A stretch of 64,000 nt of DNA. It comes from an uncultured Kordia sp. Its GTDB lineage: Bacteria > Bacteroidota > Bacteroidia > Flavobacteriales > Flavobacteriaceae. Position 1 is the stretch's first letter. Each line of letters starts with the position of its first letter. The stretch spans positions 372,001 through 436,000 of the forward strand of contig NZ_CANMEZ010000004.1 of assembly GCF_947496985.1 (NCBI RefSeq). Direction: 5' to 3'. The position numbers and the translations under genes were made by a program. Shown here piece after piece: positions 45,843 through 53,622 of the stretch. The notes below the pieces were generated by a model that saw only the letters and a program-made list of their open reading frames with translations, ran no database searches and had not been told where the DNA came from.

Positions 45843-47327
45843 TTACTTGAAAAACTTGCGTTTAAGTGCTTTCAAGACTTTAAACGGTCTTTTATAATTA
45901 TATTTTATAAATCGCAAGCCCTTGTATACTTTGTATGAAGTTTTAAAATAAGTTGAGTTATTATACTTACTTACTTCTTCATACATCTTTTTGTAATGCA
46001 TCATTTTCATTTGCATTCCAACTATGTTATTTGCCTGATAAATGTTGTGTTGTCTGTATTCTAAGTTTGTATTTGCAGCCTTTTTAGCAGTCCAGCCTTT
46101 CGCTATGATACGTTTAAATAAGTTGTAATCTTCTGCTTTTTTCGATTCAATGTATCCGCCAACATCGTCAAACACAGAACGTCTGTACATAGACGAACCA
46201 TGAATACAGTTTCGTTTTTCTATTTGCGCAACTAATGCTTCTTTTGTATCAAATTCTGGAAAGTTGATTTGATAAAATGTATCTAAAATGATTGCGCCTT
46301 TCCATTCTTCGGTAAAGTTTTGATGCGTTAATTTTGCTCTTGAACCAAAGAATGCATAGTCTGTGTAGGCAATTGCCGCGTCTTTATTATGATCTAACAC
46401 ATTGCTACAATCTTCCACATAGTTACTGACCAAACGATTGTCTGCTCCTAAAAAGAAGACATATTCAGCCGTTGTGAGTTTGATGGCTTTATTGAAATGT
46501 GCTACAATTCCCATGTTTTTCTCATTTCTGTTGTATTTGATGAGATTAGGATATTTTTTCACATACCCTTCTGCAATTAATTGTGTATCATCATCTGAGT
46601 GATCGTCTGTAATAAGTATTTCATCTGGGACAATGGTTTGTTTTAATACAGATTCTATAGCTTCTATTAAAAAATCTCCATAGTTATAACTTGCTATGAT
46701 ACATGCTATTTTTTCTTTTCGAAGACTTGTTTCATTGACAACCGTAAGCCTGTTTAGCTTGTATACATCCGAATCATTCCCTTGATTACATGAAACTGCT
46801 CCTTTGAAGCGTTTTGCTGTTTCTTCTAGAACTACATCATTGAATTCTCCATGTGGATATGCAAACCAATTGAATCCGTTAAGATCAAGTGTTTTGATGT
46901 CTTCAGGAATTGATAATTCGTTTATAATTAATTCTCTGTCTGTAACTTCTTTTAAGTTTGGATGTGACTTTGTGTGCCATTGCAATCTTCCTCCGTTAGC
47001 AACTAATTCTTGCAATTCTTCTCTGCTTGTAAATGGTGCATTGGGTTCTACGTTATCAAATTCGTTGTCTTTGTCTAAATAGTCAGAAGTGATAAATAGT
47101 TCAAACGGATATCCAAACTGTTTCATGACGGGCATTGCATATTGCAACACGTTTTTATAAATTCCATCAAACGTGATTACTACATGTTTCGGATTGTTTA
47201 CATCATAATCCTCTAAGAATACCACTTCTTTTGAAGATAACTCTGCCATTTGCCTGTAAAAGTCATTTACAGTAACCCACCACATAGTTGGCGAGTCCAA
47301 ATATATTTTATGATACATTAAAATCAT
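45843..47327 (-). CDS. Polysaccharide deacetylase-like / GT2 fusion protein
   Basis: 494 residues. Residues 1-200 look like a NodB-type deacetylase: MILMYHKI at the start and the metal-site pair His118/His122 in WHTKSHPNL. However the catalytic TFDDG motif reads TFDG at 52-55 (ITFDGIYKNV), so the second, metal-binding Asp is replaced by Gly. Residues about 205-494 are a full GT-A glycosyltransferase: KIACIIASYNYGDFLIEAIE, DEILITDDHSDDDT, FLGADNRLV. ATG overlaps the methyltransferase stop by four bases. Probably a two-domain sugar enzyme with an inactive or altered deacetylase half. Confidence 0.82.
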   Translation of the reverse strand: MILMYHKIYLDSPTMWWVTVNDFYRQMAELSSKEVVFLEDYDVNNPKHVVITFDGIYKNVLQYAMPVMKQFGYPFELFITSDYLDKDNEFDNVEPNAPFTSREELQELVANGGRLQWHTKSHPNLKEVTDRELIINELSIPEDIKTLDLNGFNWFAYPHGEFNDVVLEETAKRFKGAVSCNQGNDSDVYKLNRLTVVNETSLRKEKIACIIASYNYGDFLIEAIESVLKQTIVPDEILITDDHSDDDTQLIAEGYVKKYPNLIKYNRNEKNMGIVAHFNKAIKLTTAEYVFFLGADNRLVSNYVEDCSNVLDHNKDAAIAYTDYAFFGSRAKLTHQNFTEEWKGAIILDTFYQINFPEFDTKEALVAQIEKRNCIHGSSMYRRSVFDDVGGYIESKKAEDYNLFKRIIAKGWTAKKAANTNLEYRQHNIYQANNIVGMQMKMMHYKKMYEEVSKYNNSTYFKTSYKVYKGLRFIKYNYKRPFKVLKALKRKFFK

Positions 47328-47851
47328 TTGTGGTAAATTTCAAGTTTATGATTGTAGGTTCTGTATTTGTAAAAGAGTTCTTTTACACGTAGGTATGGAA
47401 ATTGAGAATAATACCAATCGTCAATATGTACTGAAATCAAGATTCCATCCTCTTTTAAGATGTTGTCTATTAGTTGATAGATCAAGTTTGTAGATTTCCC
47501 AATGTATTGTTGGTATAATACGCCCGTAATGATAATAAGATCAAATTTTTCAGGTGCAATTTTGTCAATGTCAAAAATACTTCCTTCTAAAAATTTCAGT
47601 GTATCTGTTTCTTTTTGTTTTGCAAATTTTATTGCATTTGCAGAAATGTCCACACCATACACTTTATCACCTGGTAAATTTTGTGTAATGAATCCTTGCC
47701 CGCAACCAATATCGAGTACAGTTCCGTAATGTTTTAGTGGAATTTCACTTATTAGAATATCTTTTCGTTTGATGTCATCCGCACTATTTTCATAATCCCA
47801 AGGATCTTTTTGATCGTGCCAGCTATTAAGTTCTGAGTATTCTTGAATCAT
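47324..47851 (-). CDS. Class I SAM-dependent methyltransferase
   Basis: 175 residues. SAM-binding motif GTVLDIGCGQGFITQNL (near 39-55), acidic loop DKVYGVDISANAIKFAKQ, and LIIITGVLYQQYIG. Short but complete for a Methyltransf_11/25 fold. Lies between wzt and the deacetylase-GT2 gene, each overlapping by one to four bases, so a role in methylating the polysaccharide, perhaps at a chain end as in the O9/Raetz-type Wzt systems, is plausible. Confidence 0.82.
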   Translation of the reverse strand: MIQEYSELNSWHDQKDPWDYENSADDIKRKDILISEIPLKHYGTVLDIGCGQGFITQNLPGDKVYGVDISANAIKFAKQKETDTLKFLEGSIFDIDKIAPEKFDLIIITGVLYQQYIGKSTNLIYQLIDNILKEDGILISVHIDDWYYSQFPYLRVKELFYKYRTYNHKLEIYHK

Positions 47852-49116
47852 TATTTATTAGTGTGTTTCCATTTATGATCTACGATTATTGTTCCCCATT
47901 TAGAATCGACTAGTTTGCCATTTCCGAAATAGTCATTTTCTTCCACTTCAAACGTAAGTACTTTTTCCAGATAATCGGCAACTCCTGCTTTGTTTGCTAC
48001 AAATACGTTTAATAAGTACGAACCTTGAACTAAAGGTAAAGAATCTATTTTACATCTCACTTTTCCTGTGTTTTGGTCAATCGTAGCAATTTCTTTTTTC
48101 AGGTTTGATGATATGCTGATAATTTTTGTTTCATCCAATTTCCATATACTAATTCCAAATTCATCAATTTCAAAATTGGAATTATTTTTATAACTGAGTT
48201 CTACTTCAAACGGAGCACCTGTTTTTATTTCACTGGAAAGTATTACAGCATTTGTTATTCTGGCTTGACCGGAACCTAAACGTTCTGTACGTGTTGCAAT
48301 ATCCGTTTCCTTAATAACCGTATTCTTTTCAATGTATTTATTTATAGTACTTTCTACATCTCCTGCGTAGGAAACCATTCCGTCTTCTAACAAAATAGCT
48401 CTACTACATAACCGACGTATCGTCATCATATTATGACTCACAAACAAAACTGTTCTCCCATCTCCATGAGAGATGTCTTGCATTTTACCAATGGCTTTCT
48501 TTTGAAATTCAACATCTCCAACCGCTAACACTTCATCTACAATAAGGATCTCTGGTTCTAAATGGGCTGCTACAGCAAATGCCAAACGCACTTTCATTCC
48601 TGAAGAGTAACGCTTTACAGGTGTATTTATATATCGTTGAACACCTGCAAATTCTACAATTTCATCAAATTTTACTTTGATTTCAGCTTTAGTCATTCCT
48701 AAAATTGCACCGTTTAGATATATATTTTCTCTTCCTGTTAATTCTGGATGAAACCCAGTTCCTACTTCTAACAAAGAGGCAATTCGTCCTTTAGAACGAA
48801 TTACACCTTTTGTTGGTGTTGTTACTTTAGAAAGTAGCTTTAGCAAGGTTGATTTTCCTGCACCATTTCTTCCGATGACTCCTAATACTTCCCCTTTTTC
48901 AAGATCAAAAGATATGTCTTTTAACGCCCATACATAGTTGGAAGTCCCAATTTCAGTACGTGCATTTTTATCTCCTATTTTTTGATACGGATCTTCTTTT
49001 CCACGAATTTTATGCCACCAACGATTTAAATCATGTGTAATAGTTCCTGTACCAATAACTCCTAAACGATATTGTTTGGATAATTCTTCTACCTGTAATA
49101 TGATATCTTTTTCCAT
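47851..49116 (-). CDS. wzt: Polysaccharide ABC transporter ATP-binding protein Wzt
   Basis: 421 residues. ATPase domain with GVIGRNGAGKSTLLKLLSKV (Walker A, about 82-101), YLNGAILGM Q-loop region, YSSGMKVRLAFAVAAH (signature), and ILIVDEVLAVGDVEF (Walker B). A C-terminal domain of about 155 residues (266-421) follows, containing FEVELSYKNNSNFEIDEFG and KCKIDSLPL-like beta strands; this is the position of the Wzt cargo-recognition domain. Together with Wzm it exports a lipid-linked polysaccharide. Overlaps wzm by one base. Confidence 0.9.
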   Translation of the reverse strand: MEKDIILQVEELSKQYRLGVIGTGTITHDLNRWWHKIRGKEDPYQKIGDKNARTEIGTSNYVWALKDISFDLEKGEVLGVIGRNGAGKSTLLKLLSKVTTPTKGVIRSKGRIASLLEVGTGFHPELTGRENIYLNGAILGMTKAEIKVKFDEIVEFAGVQRYINTPVKRYSSGMKVRLAFAVAAHLEPEILIVDEVLAVGDVEFQKKAIGKMQDISHGDGRTVLFVSHNMMTIRRLCSRAILLEDGMVSYAGDVESTINKYIEKNTVIKETDIATRTERLGSGQARITNAVILSSEIKTGAPFEVELSYKNNSNFEIDEFGISIWKLDETKIISISSNLKKEIATIDQNTGKVRCKIDSLPLVQGSYLLNVFVANKAGVADYLEKVLTFEVEENDYFGNGKLVDSKWGTIIVDHKWKHTNK

Positions 49117-50006
49117 TATACCGTATCTATAAAATTACGTTCTGTTTTATTAAATATCACTAAACCTAGTAAAAAAACAATGAAAGCTACTACAAACATA
49201 ACTCCTATACTTATTAATGAAAAAATTGCCTGCCCATTATCTAAATAAGCTCCTGAAAAAACCATATACCTAAATGATTCTATTACATGTGCTAAAGGAT
49301 TGTAAGCAACCAACCATGAAACATAGGTTGGCAATTTATCTTCCACTATTGTTATTGGATACATCACTGCTGAGATATACATTAGTAATTGTATTCCAAA
49401 TTGAACTAAAAAGCTTAAATCACGATATTTTGTAACCATGGAAGAAATGATCATTCCTAAACCAAGTCCTAAAACTCCCATGATAATCACCACAATAGGT
49501 ATTAGCAATACATACCAAGATAAGGTTCCTGTTTCTCCATTTAAGGAAAAGTAAATGTAAAAAGCAATAAATATAAATGACTGTATTGCAAACTTTAGTA
49601 AGTTTGATATTGTAATGGACAGCGGCATAATAGCTCTAGGAAAATATACTTTTCCAAAGATATTCTCATTTTTTTTAAATGTATCAGAAGTCGCTTTTAA
49701 GCATTCTGCGAAGTAATTCCATATAGTAATTCCTGCTAAGTTAAAGAGAAAGGCATTTACTGTTCCAGTTTTTATATCTGCAATTCCATTGAACACTAAT
49801 GTGAAAATTACAGAGGTCATCAATGGCTGAATAAGATACCATAAAGGACCTAAAACTGTTTGTTTGTATAAAGTAACCACATCACGGCGTACAAAAAGCA
49901 AGAGTAAATCACGATAGCGCCAAATTTCTTTAAATTTAAAGTTAAAAAGGTTGCTTTTGGGTGATATCTCAAATAACCATGTATTGTTTTCTTGGGGTTT
50001 GTTCAC
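49116..50006 (-). CDS. wzm: Polysaccharide ABC transporter permease Wzm
   Basis: 296 residues of the ABC-2 (TagG/Wzm/KpsM) family with six membrane helices. Landmarks are the cytoplasmic start segment YRDLLLLFVRRDVVTLYKQT, VLGPLWYLIQPLM, ENIFGKVYFPRAIMPLS near 132-148 and MYPITIVEDKLPTYVSWLVA. The start codon is GTG. Directly followed by wzt. Together they form the inner-membrane exporter of the block. Confidence 0.9.
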   Translation of the reverse strand: MNKPQENNTWLFEISPKSNLFNFKFKEIWRYRDLLLLFVRRDVVTLYKQTVLGPLWYLIQPLMTSVIFTLVFNGIADIKTGTVNAFLFNLAGITIWNYFAECLKATSDTFKKNENIFGKVYFPRAIMPLSITISNLLKFAIQSFIFIAFYIYFSLNGETGTLSWYVLLIPIVVIIMGVLGLGLGMIISSMVTKYRDLSFLVQFGIQLLMYISAVMYPITIVEDKLPTYVSWLVAYNPLAHVIESFRYMVFSGAYLDNGQAIFSLISIGVMFVVAFIVFLLGLVIFNKTERNFIDTV

Positions 50007-50028
50007 GTTTATTGAGTATTTATTATGG

Positions 50029-50406
50029 TTACCAAATGTTTTCTAAATCTTTTTTTGAGTAGGTATGATTTCGTTCTACAAATGTAGTGTTAGAATCGTG
50101 TTTCAGTTTTAGATTGTTTTTTGAGAATATACGCGATAAGATTCCAAATGGCGTCAAAAAGATAAAAAACACAACTGATAAGATGATTTTTGTATTAATC
50201 CATCCTAAAACTAGTGCAATTTTTTCCCAAATCCAGACAACTAAACGTTCTAATGGAGGAATAAACGATGCTACACCAACTCCTAAAGCAATGTACCGTA
50301 CAGCATTGGCTGCATCTATTTTTACATAATGAAACTCTAGAATAGCTGAGATTATTAAAAATCCAGCCACGATTACTAATATAACTTTCGTATTACTTTC
50401 TTTCAT
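50029..50406 (-). CDS. SxtJ-like membrane protein
   Basis: 125 residues with three to four membrane helices (about 7-24, 35-52, 58-72 and 75-92). The chain matches the SxtJ family: helix pair with RYIALGVGVASFIPPLERLV, WEKIALVLGWINTKI and FIFLTPFGILSRIFSK. SxtJ and the DUF5989 protein regularly accompany NodU-type O-carbamoyltransferases; function unproven, possibly a membrane anchor or substrate channel for carbamoylation. The start lies one base after the DUF5989 stop. Confidence 0.8.
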   Translation of the reverse strand: MKESNTKVILVIVAGFLIISAILEFHYVKIDAANAVRYIALGVGVASFIPPLERLVVWIWEKIALVLGWINTKIILSVVFFIFLTPFGILSRIFSKNNLKLKHDSNTTFVERNHTYSKKDLENIW

Positions 50407-50407
50407 A

Positions 50408-50557
50408 CTAGAATAGTGTGTAAATGAATGGTGCTATTGCTGATCCTCCTCCTAAAACTAGGATAACTCCTAGCAATAGTAATACAATGATCATTGGCAA
50501 TAACCAGAATTTTTTTCGTTCTTTTAAGAAGTTAAATATATCTTTCAAGAATTCCAT
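50408..50557 (-). CDS. DUF5989 (SxtK-like) micro membrane protein
   Basis: A 49-residue protein. It starts MEFLKDIFNFLKERKKFWLL and continues with one membrane helix (PMIIVLLLLGVILVLGGGSA), ending in PFIYTLF. This is the pattern of DUF5989, a tiny protein conserved next to carbamoyltransferases. It lies seven bases after the SGNH gene stop and one base before the SxtJ-like start; the spacing shows it is real and translated with them. Confidence 0.8.
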   Translation of the reverse strand: MEFLKDIFNFLKERKKFWLLPMIIVLLLLGVILVLGGGSAIAPFIYTLF

Positions 50558-50564
50558 ATGATAG

Positions 50565-51704
50565 TTATTTTGTGTCTTTTATAAATTTAGCTAGTTCTTC
50601 TCCCATTTTTTTGTTTCCTGCCGGATTAAAATGACAATCATCATATAAATAGGTACTAGTTTTTGAAATGATAGAATCTGTTTTAAATACTGGAATGTTA
50701 AATTTTACACTTTCATTTACAGTAATCATATTGATACTATCTACTTTTTGCTGCAACTTTTCTGCATTGTAACGAATGCCTCCGCGAGACGTCATCCAAT
50801 GCCATTTTTTTAAGGCTTTTTCACTCGTATCCCAAGTCACTACTTGCGTCGCAAATATAAGCTTTATATCATTAGCTTGACATATACCTATAAGTGATTT
50901 TATTTTATTCACATAATTACCATAATCTACTGTAGGTAATTTATTTTCAATCAGTCTCGCTTGCGTTTTCGCTGCTTTTTTTGCATATTTTGATTGAATT
51001 CCAATGGTTTCTAAATTTTCATCTTCGCTTTTAAACGCATAAAATAAACGTCTTGGAATTTGAAATTCATACATAAATATACCCAACATTTTTCGGAAAC
51101 CAATTTCTTCTTTTTTCTGCTTTGTTATATTATATTTTAAGGGATTATCATCTAACATTAGCCTGGTAACATCATTAACTCCACAAAACACAATTACTTC
51201 ATCAGGTTGTAAATGCACAATTCTATGCACTAACATAGCTACATGATCTTGGATGTTATCACCAGATTTACCTGCATTGTATACTTTTACAATTTTATTT
51301 TGATAGTTTTCACGATTTAAATTTTCTTGCAAAACCTGCGTCCAAACATCTTTATCATCTACATATAGATTTTCTGTAGAACTTCCTCCTATTGCAAATA
51401 TTCTATATTCACTATTTGGTTTAGGCATTTTTAAATCTTCTCCACGAAAACCATAGTTATTAATCGTAAAGTCGGTAACTTCTTTATAGTTTTCAAATCC
51501 TAACAATCCATCTTCTGTAGAGAATTGCAGTTTCATATTTCGATCAAACTGCGATTCTATATACATGTTACCAATTGTTGGAAAAAACATATTTTTCTTA
51601 GCATTCTCATACGGATCTGACACTGGAAAAAACCACAACAAAGCTTCCACTAATACTAAAAGTACTAGTAAAACAATGAGATTATATTTTATCGTTTTCC
51701 ACAC
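50565..51704 (-). CDS. SGNH/GDSL-type hydrolase
   Basis: About 380 residues with an N-terminal membrane anchor (LIVLLVLLVLVEALLWFF). The soluble part is an SGNH hydrolase: block I FAIGGSSTENLYVDD (Ser in GGSST), block III with VFCGVNDVTRL (G-x-N-D) and block V YDDCHFNPAGNKKMG (D-x-x-H). It likely acts in the periplasm as an O-acyl or acetyl esterase or transferase on the polysaccharide. I start at the GTG 51704, six bases after the carbamoyltransferase stop; a TTG at 51737 would add eleven residues and overlap. Equivalent to SxtL in the related saxitoxin gene set. Confidence 0.8.
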   Translation of the reverse strand: MWKTIKYNLIVLLVLLVLVEALLWFFPVSDPYENAKKNMFFPTIGNMYIESQFDRNMKLQFSTEDGLLGFENYKEVTDFTINNYGFRGEDLKMPKPNSEYRIFAIGGSSTENLYVDDKDVWTQVLQENLNRENYQNKIVKVYNAGKSGDNIQDHVAMLVHRIVHLQPDEVIVFCGVNDVTRLMLDDNPLKYNITKQKKEEIGFRKMLGIFMYEFQIPRRLFYAFKSEDENLETIGIQSKYAKKAAKTQARLIENKLPTVDYGNYVNKIKSLIGICQANDIKLIFATQVVTWDTSEKALKKWHWMTSRGGIRYNAEKLQQKVDSINMITVNESVKFNIPVFKTDSIISKTSTYLYDDCHFNPAGNKKMGEELAKFIKDTK

Positions 51705-51709
51705 AATAA

Positions 51710-53569
51710 TTAGTCTAATAAAAATTCTTCTTTCCAATCATCAGGATCGTCCCAACTTTGCTGTTCTTCTTTTTTATATACGTAATTCCCAATAACTAAA
51801 TAGTCCATTTCTGTACGCATGAAACAACGATATGCATCATCTGGCGTACAAACTATTGGTTCGCCCCGAACATTAAAACTCGTGTTTACAACTACTCCAA
51901 CATTTGTGATTTTTTTGAACTCATTAATCAATTCCCAATATTCAGCATTGGTTTCTTTGTGAACTGTTTGAATTCTCCCAGAGAAATCAATATGTGTAAT
52001 TGCTGGTAATGATGAACGCTCTACATATAGTTTTTCACGAATTGGTAATTCATGATAATTTACAGGAACTTCATTTTTTATTTTTGAGTGAATTTTATGT
52101 ACCAACAACATATATGGCGAAATTCCTTTATAATCGAAAAATTCGTTTACATCTTCTGACAATACTGATGGCGCAAATGGTCTGAATGATTCTCTATATT
52201 TAATTTTTAGGTTTAGTTTTTTCTGCATTTCTGGATTTCGGGCATCTCCTAAAATACTTCTTCTCCCTAAAGCTCTTGGTCCAAATTCCATACGTCCTTG
52301 CATCCAACCTATTGCATTTCCTTCTGAAATATATTTTGCTACTTCTTTTGTTAATTCATTAAAATTAGAAAAATGCGTAGCTTTTGCATTGTATTTTCTA
52401 TTGATATTTTCAACATCTAAATCTGAGAATTCAGGACCTAAATACGAACCTTTCATGGCGTCATTTGAAACTATTTCTCGTTCTTGCTCGAAATATAGAT
52501 AATTTGCAGTTAATGCAGCTCCTAAAGCACCACCAGCATCTCCTGCTGCAGGTTGAATGAATATCTCTTTAAATATATTTTCGTTTTGGAGTTTTCCGTT
52601 TGCAACACAATTCAATGCAACTCCACCTGCCATACATAAATAGTCAGCTCCGGTAATTTCTTTAGCATGTTTCGCTAATTTGATAATAATTTCCTCTGTT
52701 ACTTCTTGTATTGCTAGGCCTAAATCAGAATGTTGTTGTTCAAATTCAGATTCAGACGTTCGTCTTGGAAAACCAAATAGCACTTCCCATTTATCATCAT
52801 ATACCATGCGCAAACCAACCGCATAGTTAAAGTATTTCTGATCTAACCAAATAGAACCATCTTCATTTATCTTGATTAGTTTGGTTTTAATGATTTCTTT
52901 AAATTTTTGCACACGTTCTGAATTCGGGTTTCCATATGGCGCTAACCCCATAAGCTTGTATTCTCCTGAATTCACTTTAAATCCTAAGAAATAAGTAAAT
53001 GCTGAATATAATAATCCGACTGAGTGCGGAAATTGCAATTCTTTCAACATTGTAATATTTTCTCCATCACCCAAACTAATAGAAGCTGTAGCCCATTCTC
53101 CTACTCCATCCAAAGTTAAAATTGCTGCTTTTTTATATGGAGAAGGATAAAAAGCACTTGCTGCGTGTGACAAGTGATGTTCTGGAAAAAGTAGTTTTAG
53201 TTTTTTCTTATCATATGAGTGAATTTCTTTTAACTCATCTTTAATTAGTTTCTTTAAAAACATTTTTTCCTTTAACCATACGGGAATTGCAGTAATGAAT
53301 GAAGCAACACCTTTTGGCGAAAAACCATAATAGGTTTCTAACAATCGCTCAAATTTCAATAATGGTTTGTCATAAAAAACAACCGCATCTAATTGATCTA
53401 TTGTTTTTCCAACGTGTTCTAAACAGTAACGTACTGCATTTGTTGGAAACGCAGGATCGTGTTTCTTACGTGTGAAACGTTCTTCTTGCGCAGCAGCCAT
53501 AATTTTCCCATCTTGAACAATTGCTGCGGCAGAGTCGTGGTAAAATGCGGATATTCCTAATATCGTCAT
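51710..53569 (-). CDS. O-carbamoyltransferase (NodU/CmcH family)
   Basis: 619 residues. Transfers a carbamoyl group from carbamoyl phosphate to a sugar hydroxyl by way of carbamoyl-AMP. N-terminal Kae1-like domain: GISAFYHDSAAAIVQDG, EERFTRKKHD, metal-binding HHLSHAASAFYPSPY near 112-126, LTLDGVGEWATAS near 133-145 and MAGGVALNCVANGK near 310. The C-terminal carbamoyltransferase domain has GPRALGRRSILGDARN near 430. The ATG at 53569 is chosen; the longer frame from 53599 lacks any conserved residues. It is followed by the SGNH, DUF5989 and SxtJ genes. Confidence 0.9.
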   Translation of the reverse strand: MTILGISAFYHDSAAAIVQDGKIMAAAQEERFTRKKHDPAFPTNAVRYCLEHVGKTIDQLDAVVFYDKPLLKFERLLETYYGFSPKGVASFITAIPVWLKEKMFLKKLIKDELKEIHSYDKKKLKLLFPEHHLSHAASAFYPSPYKKAAILTLDGVGEWATASISLGDGENITMLKELQFPHSVGLLYSAFTYFLGFKVNSGEYKLMGLAPYGNPNSERVQKFKEIIKTKLIKINEDGSIWLDQKYFNYAVGLRMVYDDKWEVLFGFPRRTSESEFEQQHSDLGLAIQEVTEEIIIKLAKHAKEITGADYLCMAGGVALNCVANGKLQNENIFKEIFIQPAAGDAGGALGAALTANYLYFEQEREIVSNDAMKGSYLGPEFSDLDVENINRKYNAKATHFSNFNELTKEVAKYISEGNAIGWMQGRMEFGPRALGRRSILGDARNPEMQKKLNLKIKYRESFRPFAPSVLSEDVNEFFDYKGISPYMLLVHKIHSKIKNEVPVNYHELPIREKLYVERSSLPAITHIDFSGRIQTVHKETNAEYWELINEFKKITNVGVVVNTSFNVRGEPIVCTPDDAYRCFMRTEMDYLVIGNYVYKKEEQQSWDDPDDWKEEFLLD

Positions 53570-53622
53570 AATCGCTTTATTCCGAAATGCATTACACATT
53601 CCTTAATTTGGGGTTGTCTAGT

